Origin: Flectonema sp. DT1601
Lineage: Eukaryota > Euglenozoa > Diplonemea > Diplonemida > Diplonemidae
Direction: 5' to 3'
NCBI GenBank assembly: GCA_964019425.1
Contig: OZ025835.1
Location: 496,001 to 560,000 of the forward strand
Length of the DNA stretch: 64,000 nt
A program made the translations under genes and the position numbers. The notes beneath the pieces were generated by a model. The model was not told the DNA's origin and searched no databases. It saw only the letters and a program-made list of their open reading frames with translations. This document shows positions 20,801 to 29,040 of the stretch, piece by piece. The stretch's first letter is position 1, and each line of letters opens with the position of its first letter.

Positions 20801-21159
20801 TGACTCAACTATTAAATGAGAAGGTTGAAGAACAACGACAACACTTTGCTGATCAACTCCGCGAACACCAACTCCACGAAAAACAAGTCAAAGAACGACT
20901 CAAGAAGGCTAGAAATAACACCGCTAAGGCAAAGCAAAAGTTTGACGAAATGGTTTTAGAGAATGAAAGGCTTCAGACTCAGTTTGAGGAATTCAAGATC
21001 TCTGCCTTCAGATTTCATCAAGAGTCGGAAGCTCTCGAGGTTGAGGATGGTGCCGCTCGTATTAAAGAGCTCATCAGCAACCAGCAAAATCAGCGAAAAG
21101 AACAGGCTGATGCCTTCACGGGACGTCCTTCCTCAGCGATGGGTCGTGGTTACATGTAA
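17827..21159 (+). CDS. Kinesin heavy chain, N-terminal motor (kinesin-2-like)
   Basis: A microtubule motor of 1110 residues, counted from the ATG after the acceptor at 17790. The motor domain covers about residues 13-350: P-loop GQSGSGKTFTM near 94, switch I NNHSSRSHS near 205, switch II LCDLAGSE near 239, and the closing TLRFADRAKQIENKP. The neck begins VKNLDPKDQQISDLKQQV, close to kinesin-2 proteins. Most of the remaining ~750 residues are charged heptad coiled coil, longer than usual for kinesin-2. A loop (about 698-745) is acidic and Gly-rich and likely breaks the coil. No PH, FHA or cargo domain is visible. An intraflagellar or vesicle transport role is inferred from the motor class; subfamily is moderately sure. 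Confidence 0.95.
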   Translation: MGKKAGAGVSENIRVVVRKRPMSSAEAQDYKEIVDLDLAMGSVAVKSAVGDASRWTFDAVYDNTFTQGQIFNKEVMPLVQSVLDGYNATVFAYGQSGSGKTFTMTGVPGTPNAGIMPHAMSSIFEGIKLLESPQKSYRVKISYIELYNGKAYDLISSSMKKVGLEIKNFHVVGAESPEVTSPAECVKLFNEGTEKRSTASTELNNHSSRSHSIFTLTILSTDHEADAATPIIMQSKLNLCDLAGSERQSKTNASGETLRQGCNINLSLSALGTVIDTLVKGKGHVPYRSSPLTMLLKDSLGGNSKTVMFANIGPADVNTSETISTLRFADRAKQIENKPVKNLDPKDQQISDLKQQVETLKKRLARGGGDLESEDRLREQIEALELEKDQDKQSFERDKLDMETEVQERDGRIKELMSLVEKSQVEAQTALDQQRLEENVTAGIRDELLDMKRMIIDFIQRITPADMLEQHLSQFSDGEDGLWDRNKIYGMMEAYSSYTRNNRGVSSEEIQRKIAEEKTEWEQRFKQQQDTLERERKFFQEELGKEKSMRSEESDSQSRTKSELQAKVEEIGRLKEKINRDLDKFKQKLLQKQQDRDDMAGKLQSKEEELQERVRELDRSKVTLKEQEASINQQIKTKTAEMKKIHEDELEKEKRTLEGKIQLIDGEKSELLSRMNDMDIQLKQSVRKALVQKAHGGGIRGKSDPDNNDTAMNEGFLEDDGELENLNDDCIDKDMFEELHIQVRLQCRLQRLRHLQQKQLDGLIDRYHKAALDNRGKIPEERMKSQIEKAIGEKEEELEKIKVEHQRTQDKLVKGINKKLAEFHEKEGKLKEEQQTLEEENKELADLQENMERAHEQALESAATLQGVLEQKDVDFEAERRRTQRELHQTGLQLQQCEEDMQDLRKHIARNKDMETDYGEMRKEYELTKISLRDQRGQVDALRARLKNMEDMWSEEKDRSEKLRRETNDAELRVKKTEAHYNDVVKDHGIKMTQLLNEKVEEQRQHFADQLREHQLHEKQVKERLKKARNNTAKAKQKFDEMVLENERLQTQFEEFKISAFRFHQESEALEVEDGAARIKELISNQQNQRKEQADAFTGRPSSAMGRGYM

Positions 21160-21556
21160 CATATATAACCTGTTTTATGATAGTGTATGATTCGTATCAA
21201 ACACACGACTCTACTTTTGCATCAGCGATGTCAACTATCTCAAGTCACCTGATGTGTGTATGGGACGATATAGTAAGCCTGCCTGCCAGGGATAGTAAGC
21301 CTGCCAGTGATAGCATAATGCGATGATTTACTTTATTCTTTTTTTTTTGTTTTTTTTGTTTGATAATCCACTTTTTTTTTTTTCTCTCTCCCCCTTTTTT
21401 TTTTTTATATTTTAATAAAAGAAACAAAAGTAACTACACTCCAGTCCTGCAAACTGGAGTGCTTCAGTCTAAATAATTGATTGACTTACTTCTACACCAT
21501 ACTGATGATGAGAGAATAGAGGTAAGAGGTATATGGATTACTCTCGAAACCTAATA

Positions 21557-21598
21557 GTTACTTTAAAAGGCTAAGTTAAGCATCACCATAGTCACTGT
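21557..21598 (+). repeat. 5S-rRNA-like fragment, copy a
   Basis: A 42-nt block containing the 5S rRNA hallmark CTAAGTTAAGC; 36 of 42 bases match 34720-34761 by eye. The remainder of 5S rRNA is missing, so this is a relic or part of a 5S-derived repeat, not a working gene. Confidence 0.4.
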
Positions 21599-21780
21599 AT
21601 CCTTAACAGATGTTAAACCATCGCTATGTTACGCGATACAAAACAGTTGTATTTTACAAATTCAAACATTCAATCCCCCTTTTTTCTTTCCCTTTTTCTT
21701 CTGATTTTTTTTTTGTTGTTGTTGGTGCACTTTCCCCCCTGAGATTGTCTTTTTTCTTAAAAACGGGAATTAACTAGAGG

Positions 21781-21812
<32 letters not shown>

Positions 21813-22245
21813 TATTCAATTTCAATTTTCTTTAAAAAGGCAATCGTACCACAGCTATTGTTGTATCATTAACATTACCTTACGTCAATTTATTATTTTT
21901 TTTGTTACTGTGGTTAGCCTAATAATTTTTCCCCACCTTTTCTCCGTCTTTTTCACTTATTCTCAATAGAGCGTTTTTTGTTTGCTGAAGCGACCTGAAA
22001 ATGTGAATGGTCTTGCAATGCAATTTTTTCTTTTTCTTTTGTCCCCTTTTTTCATTTTTTTTTTTTTGAGAAAAAAAAAAAAAAAAATAGAATAAAACAA
22101 GAGGAGAGTCGCCTGAGGGTGTCTTACGTCTGTGTAATAACGGAATCGAGTGGCTGATTTTCTGTGTATCGTCCATCGTATAATTAAAATAAAATGTGTT
22201 CTTAGCAGCAGTCGTGTCAGCTCCTGCGAGCTTCTTCTCTTTCAT

Positions 22246-22430
22246 TCTTTTTTTTTTTTTTTTTTGCACCGACGAAGTCGGAGCAAAAACTATTCAGATA
22301 AGCCTTCTATTTTGTTGATCGCAGCTAGTTTTACTGGCGCACAGGGAAATAGATCACACGACATAATAAATAACGGCTCTTAATAGCTGCGATCAACAAC
22401 ATATAAGGCTTATCTGAATGGTTTTTTTTT
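22246..22430 (-). repeat. SINE-like repeat, copy 2, in a foldback
   Basis: Poly-T and GCACCGACGAAGTCGGAGC at the left are the reverse complement of the A-tailed 3' end of the family. Arms at 22292-22326 and 22385-22419 are inverted repeats of 35 nt with 2 mismatches around a 58-nt loop, so this copy can fold into a long hairpin. The body also shares AAATAGATCAC, CATAATAAATAA and GGCTCTTAAT with copy 1 in the forward sense, which points to a composite insertion or an inverted partial duplication. Confidence 0.6.
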
Positions 22431-22794
22431 GCTTAATTCGTTTTTTTTGTTTTTGTTTTCTTTATTTTAAAAAAACACACTTCCCAATATTTTTCGTTGA
22501 TATTTAAGTCAAGCATTCTCTCCTTCGGAAACAATAGAACCACGTGTGCGTTATTATCAGTTTGACTTTGGGAATAATTTAATTAATTTTTTTTGGTCAT
22601 CATCAGCTGAAAAACTTTTAACCAACGTGTTGTTCCCACCGCGTTGGTTTTTTCTTCTTCTTTTTTTTTTTCTTTCAAAAAAAAAAAAAAAAGTGGAGGG
22701 GTGAGAGGAAAAGGAGTAACTTAACGGGAATTATAATTAAAATAATAATAATAAAAAAAAAAGATGAATAAATAACAATAGAACAGGAGGAAAA

Positions 22795-22825
<31 letters not shown>

Positions 22826-22967
22826 GCCCAAAAGCTATTTAAGGATTTTTACGTTTTTTTTTTTTTTGTATTCCAATAAAATAAAACTCTCTAAATTATT
22901 TTATATTCGTTTCATCATTAAGGATAACATCAAAAAAAGAAAAAGAAGAAGAAAAAAAAAAAAAACA

Positions 22968-24431
22968 ATGGCAGGATTCAGCGCAGGTATTAAATTCAAC
23001 TCCCTTGATGACTACATCCTCCCAAGTCAGGCTTGCGTTCTTCCGGTTGAGGATGATTTCTCTCGAGGAACAGTTGCAATAAACAAAAAGGAATTTGGTG
23101 TTGAAGCCAAAAAAAGTGTCGAACTGTCACTAGCAGATTGCCTTGCCTGCAGCGGATGTGTAACAACAGCAGAAACAATGTTAGTTCAGGAACAGTCAGG
23201 AGAGAAGTTAAAAACAGTTATATCAGAGAAGGGTAATAAACTTCTAATAGCGACAGTCTCATCTCAATCAATTGCGAGTATTGCAGCACACTATTCAGAA
23301 GAAGGACCTGCTGCTATGATTAGAATTGATTCATTCTTGAGAGAGAAACTGTCATTTGATTTCGTAACTGACCTCGCTTGGGCTCAAACAAGCACCTTAC
23401 AAGAGACCCTAAATGAGTTGTTGTCTACTTCGAAAGAGAATCGTCCAATTGTTACTTCTTCATGTCCAGGGTTGGTGTGTTTGGCAGAAAAATCTCAACC
23501 GACGCTTCTTCCACACTTGTCAAAAGTGCAAAGCGCTCAACAAATAGCTGGAAGGGTGTTCAAAGAGGGGTTTCCAGACGTGTTGGGTGATTTCGGTAAT
23601 ATAATCCACGTATCTGTTCAGCCTTGTTTTGATAAGAAATTAGAAGCAACCAGGAAGGAGTTCACTAACCCTGAAGGACTTCGATACACTGACATGGTAT
23701 TAGCAACTACAGAACTCCTCGACTTACTTATTGATAATGACGACCTTTTATCAAATATAAAACGTTCTAAAATAGATATTAAGTTCTCATCTATCATTCC
23801 AAGACTACCATCAGCTACACCTTCCTCTTCTCTTGTGATGTATCGAAACCTTGAAGGATCTGGTAGTCAGTGCATCACTGCCATCGCAAATTATTTCCTC
23901 AGCACCCACAATGTTAACATCACCCAAGAGCATATTTGTATAAAAGATGGGGAACAGACTGCCGTAACTCGTCCTTCAGAGGGAATCGAACTTCATCTAT
24001 CTAACAAGAAGCCTGGTGCGTATGAATTTGCTGTGATAGATTCGTTAACAGGTAAGACACTGTTTCGTGCAGCAGCGCTGTATGGGTTTAAACACATAAC
24101 TAACTTAGTAAAGACGACTCGGATTAAGAAGGTTCCTGACTTTAAAAAATATGATTTCATAGAATTAATGGCGTGTCCTGATGGTTGTCTTAATGGAGGT
24201 GGACAGCTTAGATCAACTTCTCATACTAATACAGACTTACTAAAGATTGTTACTACTGCTCATGATTCGATTATGTTATCTGATAGCAACTCACAAGATG
24301 GAAATACTGTAAAGGATATTTTTAACAAGTCTGGTGGTAAACCAGAAGACTGGTTCTATACCACATTCAATAACCTTACCAAAGAAGGTGGTGAAAAGAA
24401 ACAACCGACTCTGGCTCAATTAGACTGGTAG
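22968..24431 (+). CDS. NAR1: Nar1/IOP1, Fe-only hydrogenase-like Fe-S assembly factor
   Basis: Nar1 (CIAO3/NARFL) passes Fe-S clusters to the CIA targeting complex for cytosolic and nuclear Fe-S proteins. From the ATG at 22968 the protein has 487 residues. The N-terminal [4Fe-4S] ligands are C23, C58, C61 and C64 (within SLADCLACSGCVTTAE). The second cluster site uses C166, C220, C403 and C407 (TSSCPG, QPCFD, MACPDGCLNGGGQ). It is Nar1 and not a hydrogenase because of the LADCLACSGC signature and the C-terminal LDW, the tripeptide class recognised by the CIA targeting complex. The frame continues upstream to 22866, but that part is low-complexity Lys/Arg from a purine-rich leader, so the later ATG is preferred. 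Confidence 0.96.
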   Translation: MAGFSAGIKFNSLDDYILPSQACVLPVEDDFSRGTVAINKKEFGVEAKKSVELSLADCLACSGCVTTAETMLVQEQSGEKLKTVISEKGNKLLIATVSSQSIASIAAHYSEEGPAAMIRIDSFLREKLSFDFVTDLAWAQTSTLQETLNELLSTSKENRPIVTSSCPGLVCLAEKSQPTLLPHLSKVQSAQQIAGRVFKEGFPDVLGDFGNIIHVSVQPCFDKKLEATRKEFTNPEGLRYTDMVLATTELLDLLIDNDDLLSNIKRSKIDIKFSSIIPRLPSATPSSSLVMYRNLEGSGSQCITAIANYFLSTHNVNITQEHICIKDGEQTAVTRPSEGIELHLSNKKPGAYEFAVIDSLTGKTLFRAAALYGFKHITNLVKTTRIKKVPDFKKYDFIELMACPDGCLNGGGQLRSTSHTNTDLLKIVTTAHDSIMLSDSNSQDGNTVKDIFNKSGGKPEDWFYTTFNNLTKEGGEKKQPTLAQLDW

Positions 24432-24841
24432 AGTTAGTCTTAATCATGTTTTTAATTAAACTCATGGTTTGCCCTCTTCTGCTGAGATGAAGCAACCAAA
24501 CCGTTATCGCTGGTTAGGCGAACGGTGAGTTTTTAATTTACCATAGAATCCCTGAGCAAGCTTAGTGACTTTATGGTGAGAGCTTTGATAGTAAAAAAAA
24601 TCACAACCACTCCCCATGTTTGATAGGTCTTCTGTCACTAATCACTGAAGGGCTATTTGCCCCGTTGCCTTTTTCTTTTATATCTGTTTTGTTATTTTTG
24701 TTTGCAGAAACTTCTGAGACATCAGAAATAGCTCCAATCAGTTTCCATGCAATGAATTGATGAAAATAATATTGTTTTAATGTCTTTGTTAGTTATTTTA
24801 TTTTTGACAGACCCTAGAAAGAAAAAAAAGTAATAATAATA
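24432..24841. other. Intergenic gap
   Basis: No gene seen. A TTTTTGACAG acceptor (AG at 24809-24810) precedes the next start by 31 bases. The stretch 24555-24595 has weak reverse-strand likeness to the 5S-like block (CTCACCATAAAGTCACT), too weak to annotate. Confidence 0.5.
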
Positions 24842-26311
24842 ATGGGAGGAAAGAGAAAACTACCACCGCCATTCTTCGACCTGGTACCGATGTCGGGTGG
24901 TATCAAGGCGAGGTATCATATTGCCGAAGCGGTTTATAACTTAGCTGCATATAGAAGTTTTGAGAAGCCGATCGTGACAGCGTTAGGATGTGGATCGGTA
25001 GATGCAGAATTAATGATGTGGTTCATGCGACTAATGGGAGGAACAGGTGGAGGTCAACCTTCAGTACCGACACCTCTAAATATGAATGATCGAGAGAGAT
25101 TAATAGTTCAAGCATTACAACTATGGAGAGAAGGCAGACGAAGTGCTGCTGTTGAATTCGCTGAAAAAAACGTTCTCGAAAGATGGCCACTTGATTTTCT
25201 AACTCTCAGAATCGTATGTGATGCTTACATTCATATGGGTGAACCTCAAAAGTATCTTGATACGGTTATTAAAGTTCAATCACATTGGTTGACTAGTCCT
25301 CTTGTTAAGAATAATGAATCAGCTTTCGTACTGGGAATGCTTTCTTTTGGTCTGCAAGAAACTGGTAGGCTCTCTCAGTCCAGAGCAATAGCGATGCAAT
25401 CGTTATCCAAAGGAATACCTGACTCATGGGCAGTTCACGCAGTGATACACTCATATCACAGTGAGGGGAATATCGTCGAAGGTTTAAATTTTTTAAACAA
25501 ATTTTCAAAAGTTTGGCAAACAGCACCCCTACTGGGAGAACACATCTGGTGGCACATTGGAGTCTTTCATCAAGAAACTAATAAACCATCGAGAGCATTA
25601 CATATATTTGATAAACATCTAATACCACCATCACTGAGATCTATTGAAAAAGTTCCGAGTACAGCATTCATATTATGTGATGCAGCTGCAATCTTATGGA
25701 GGGCTCACGTCATGGGAATGGATGTAAAGCAACGAGCAAAAGCCGTGTGTGCTGGGTTTCGAAAAGGAGGTCATAGTCAAGCGAGAGTATGGATATTTAC
25801 GGCATGTCATGTTGTTATTGCTGCTCTTATGGCTGATGATGAACAACTTCTAACAGAAATAATGGATCTCTTAGCGAAGACTGGATCAAATGATGAGTTT
25901 GAATTACTTGCGAGGCAAGTCGGATATCCGTTAGCTAAGGCGCTCATATCTTACTACACGAAGAGGTTTGATGAAGTTAAAATGATTAACCTCACGCCAA
26001 TAGGAGGTAGTTTTGCTCAACGAGATACATTCGCGATATCACTTTTAGATTCAATTCACAGATCATCTCGTGTTGCTGAGTCACTTGAGATATCGAGGTC
26101 TCGCTTTCTTCAAGCTCCTTCTTCACCCTTGGCTAGGTTAGTTTTATTCAATGTTGAACATCAAAATCCGAAAGGAATATGCGACAGATCATTACTCACT
26201 GATTCACATCCAGTAATAGCATTGGAAAAAGAAACTGAGAATAATGTTTTAAAAAGTGACTTATATTCATTAGTGAAGAGATGGACCCGATTCAGAGGAT
26301 CGAAACTCTAA
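24842..26311 (+). CDS. TTC38: TTC38-like TPR protein with PTS1 (SKL)
   Basis: A 489-residue alpha-helical repeat protein of the TTC38 family, whose biochemical role is not known. Recognisable family blocks are GEHIWWHIGVFHQETNKPSRAL with its HI-x-WH-x-G-x-FH core, the segment LCDAAAILWRAHVMGMD, and the C-terminal LTPIGGSFAQRDTF, which matches the IGGSHAQRD motif of animal TTC38. TPR-like helices run from about residue 75 to 460. The last residues are RGSKL: a canonical PTS1, implying import into glycosomes or peroxisomes. Gly- and Ala-rich helices near residues 55-80 do not make a membrane segment. The family call is fairly sure; the location is inferred from the tripeptide. Confidence 0.85.
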   Translation: MGGKRKLPPPFFDLVPMSGGIKARYHIAEAVYNLAAYRSFEKPIVTALGCGSVDAELMMWFMRLMGGTGGGQPSVPTPLNMNDRERLIVQALQLWREGRRSAAVEFAEKNVLERWPLDFLTLRIVCDAYIHMGEPQKYLDTVIKVQSHWLTSPLVKNNESAFVLGMLSFGLQETGRLSQSRAIAMQSLSKGIPDSWAVHAVIHSYHSEGNIVEGLNFLNKFSKVWQTAPLLGEHIWWHIGVFHQETNKPSRALHIFDKHLIPPSLRSIEKVPSTAFILCDAAAILWRAHVMGMDVKQRAKAVCAGFRKGGHSQARVWIFTACHVVIAALMADDEQLLTEIMDLLAKTGSNDEFELLARQVGYPLAKALISYYTKRFDEVKMINLTPIGGSFAQRDTFAISLLDSIHRSSRVAESLEISRSRFLQAPSSPLARLVLFNVEHQNPKGICDRSLLTDSHPVIALEKETENNVLKSDLYSLVKRWTRFRGSKL

Positions 26312-27183
26312 CCACATCAGTGACGTATTCTAACTTACATGACACCTGCAACAGGACAGGTGATCACAGTGGTTTCCGTTATTATATTCACTGGTAGAGT
26401 TTAATGCCTTTTACCTTACCTTGGGGTTTGTCCCCTTTTCCTATTTTTTTTTTTTTTTGACCAGGAAAAGACAGCAAAAGAGCAAAAAAAAAGAATTTTG
26501 TGTTGTTTTTTTTTTGTTTGTATTTTTTTTTTTTTTTTTTTTCGGTGTTTTTGATTTTCCCTTTGTGGGAGAGGACTTTATCTAATTTTTGAATTATCTG
26601 CCCTCTTTTTATTCTCTTTTTTACTACAAAGAATCACTCCATGGATTGGGTTGCAAACTTTATACTGATAACCCACCTGAAGCTCATGGTACTTTGTTGT
26701 TTCTTCCTTTTTATTTTCATTCACATTAAGTTCAATTTATTACCGCGGTATTAGAGACCTCAAAAGTGTCGGTACTCGGTAGTATGTTGGACTCGCTAAC
26801 CAAGACTAGCTGATATTTGTTGTTCATCTCACGAAGTTAGCTTTGCGAGGCTTCGTAGTCAAAATCACCAAAAAAAAAAAAAAAAATAAATAAATAAAAA
26901 AAAATAAAATAGATTCGTGAGTTCGATGCTGTCTTTTCACCATTTTTCGTGGTTTGTTGATTCTCTGAGGGTCTTTGTTGACCTCTCTTGTTAATTTGAT
27001 GAAAAAATAATGTTGATTTACTATAAAAAAAAAAAAACCAAAAAAAACCTACTTTGTCATTACTTAACCCTCAGATATCTGAGAATGCTTCTTCTCCAGC
27101 TGAGTTGCTACTACGCTTTGGAATCTGAAAAGTGTTTTTTTATTTTCTAATTTTATTAATTATTCAGCACACTACACCGAGAG
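26312..27183. other. 870-nt intergenic gap
   Basis: No gene seen. The gap has T-tracts at 26446-26459 and 26520-26542, A-tracts near 26871-26886, a possible third 5S-like piece at about 26771-26801 (CGGTAGTATGTTGGAC, resembling the GGTTAGTAC part of 5S rRNA), and an ATTCAG acceptor (AG at 27166-27167). Confidence 0.5.
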
Positions 27184-28884
27184 ATGCACCGGCGGGAGTT
27201 CGAACCCCGGGAAGCGTCCCTTCAGGCTCTTCACGTTGATCTGATGTCTGCATTATCTGAAAACAATGAATCACCTCGAGGTGATTTACTAAAAGGTGTA
27301 GTCGATAAAATGGAACAGCTTCTAACTGATGATACAGGTGAGAGAGTCAGACGATTAGAAGTACTTCAGCACAAACAAGACGAGCTAAACGAACTTCACG
27401 GAATGGTCGAAGAAAGTGAAAGACAAGGAGTAGAAACAGTTACTGAACTATGCAGATCAAATATAAATTATTTAATCGAAGAATGTCACATATATCAATC
27501 AGAGTTAAGTGCACTTAGACAAGAGAACGATTCACTGCAAACAATTAAACACGAGTTTGACTTCTTAAGAAGAGAAGGTTCAGATGTTACTCATGCTCTA
27601 ACAGTTGCTAAGGACCAAATAAGATCCATGGAGCCTTACCAAGAGAAGGCTGAGAAATTAGCAAAAACACTCGTTCAAACTGTTGCTGAAGCGAATCGAA
27701 TGGAAGGACAGTTAGAAATTAGTAAGGAAGATCTTTCGAAGACAGCAGCGGCAAACGTTCATCTTATGGAAGAAGTCAGCAAACTAGAACAAAAGCTACA
27801 ACAATTCGAAGCAGCTGCTGAGGCTGATATAAGTGACTTCTCTGAACGTGATAAACATCTAACTCAAGAAATCTCACTTCAGGTTTCTAAGGTTGATTCT
27901 CTCTCGATTAGATGCCATGCTCTGACTACAGAACTATCAACAAAATGTGAGGAAGTAAACACACTTAAATTACAACTTCAGGGTCGTGTGGCAGAAGAAG
28001 AAGTTGACGATATAAAAAAACAATACGCTAACATAATTAAAGAAAAAGGAAACGTTCAAAATGATTTAACAACAACTAAAGACACCGTCAGAGAACTACA
28101 GCAAACAGTCAGAGAATTACAATCTCGATTGGCTGAAAGTCAATCTGAGTTGGGATCGTGTAAGCTTCGAGAGCGTGACTTAATGTCTAGTAACGATCAA
28201 ATGACTGCTGAACTGACAACAGCAAACCTAAAAGTTGCTTCAAACATCAGAGAAATTAAGGAGCTTGAGACTAACGAGAATGCCTCACAGATTCATTTAA
28301 CTCAAGAATACTCCTCGAAATGTACAGAAAACAGTAAACTAATCCTCAGAGTAGGTGAGTTAGAAAGGACACTTGACGAGCAGCAGCAACTAGTCCACAG
28401 ATTGAAGAGTGAGAATACCAGATTATTAGATACAGAAATGATAAACGAAACACTTCAAACCAGATTATCAGAAACAATTAGAGAACTTGATGAGAGAACA
28501 CAAATTAATATCTCACTCAGATCAGAAAATGCCAGACTTGGTGACAACAATGTAGCTACTGAGACATTAAAAGGTCAATCAGAGAGGGATACACGTCAGA
28601 AGGAAGAGATGGCTAAGACGATTCACGATTTGCAAAAACAAACTCTCCAGCTCGCTCAAGAAAAAGGACGTCTCAACGCAGAGGTCAGCCATTATAAATC
28701 CATGATTGGAAATGAAACATCTGTCACAACAATACCTCGACTCTCAAAGACATCTGAATCACCTTCTTCTCAACAAAATGTTAAAAGCGAGTTAGAACAA
28801 ATCTTACTCAAAGTAAAACAAGAAATGCAGGGACTTGTCAGAACTGGCAGCGTCTCAAGCACTCACAATGACATTAGCCGATGA
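27184..28884 (+). CDS. Coiled-coil protein, 566 aa
   Basis: An almost continuous parallel-type coiled coil from about residue 45 to 515, rich in Glu, Gln, Leu, Lys and Ser heptads, with a Ser/Thr-rich tail (ETSVTTIPRLSKTSESPSS) and a short final helix (LEQILLKVKQEMQGLV). No motor, enzymatic or membrane domain is visible. The first 15 residues (MHRREFEPREAS) are basic and come from a G+C-rich patch. The ATG lies 17 bases after an ATTCAG acceptor. The family is not recognised; golgin-like tethers, centrosomal or flagellar proteins would all look like this. Confidence 0.85.
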   Translation: MHRREFEPREASLQALHVDLMSALSENNESPRGDLLKGVVDKMEQLLTDDTGERVRRLEVLQHKQDELNELHGMVEESERQGVETVTELCRSNINYLIEECHIYQSELSALRQENDSLQTIKHEFDFLRREGSDVTHALTVAKDQIRSMEPYQEKAEKLAKTLVQTVAEANRMEGQLEISKEDLSKTAAANVHLMEEVSKLEQKLQQFEAAAEADISDFSERDKHLTQEISLQVSKVDSLSIRCHALTTELSTKCEEVNTLKLQLQGRVAEEEVDDIKKQYANIIKEKGNVQNDLTTTKDTVRELQQTVRELQSRLAESQSELGSCKLRERDLMSSNDQMTAELTTANLKVASNIREIKELETNENASQIHLTQEYSSKCTENSKLILRVGELERTLDEQQQLVHRLKSENTRLLDTEMINETLQTRLSETIRELDERTQINISLRSENARLGDNNVATETLKGQSERDTRQKEEMAKTIHDLQKQTLQLAQEKGRLNAEVSHYKSMIGNETSVTTIPRLSKTSESPSSQQNVKSELEQILLKVKQEMQGLVRTGSVSSTHNDISR

Positions 28885-29040
28885 CACGTCATATTATTTT
28901 ATTTTTGTATATTATTATTTGTTTTTATGTGTTGAATAACCGAGGAAGGAGAAGGAAGACGTAGATTTTCTTTATATGTTTTTTTTTTTTTTCAATTACT
29001 CTGCAGTATTTTTTTATGTTATTCTCTCAGACTCAACCAA

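Larger units (their letters stand above)
21160..22967. other. 1.8-kb intergenic region with repeats and relics
   Basis: No protein gene is supported in the longest gap of the window. It contains a short direct repeat (ATAGTAAGCCTGCC, about 21269-21306), a 9-bp hairpin at 21437-21461, a 5S-like fragment at 21557-21598, poly-A and poly-T runs, a foldback SINE-like copy at 22246-22430, and a purine-rich A-tract leader just before Nar1. Confidence 0.6.

Noticed and set aside
27194-27215. GGGAGTTCGAACCCCGGG, a tRNA T-arm-like sequence
   Set aside because: It lies in the first codons of the coiled-coil gene. On neither strand can a matching acceptor stem be found at the right distance.
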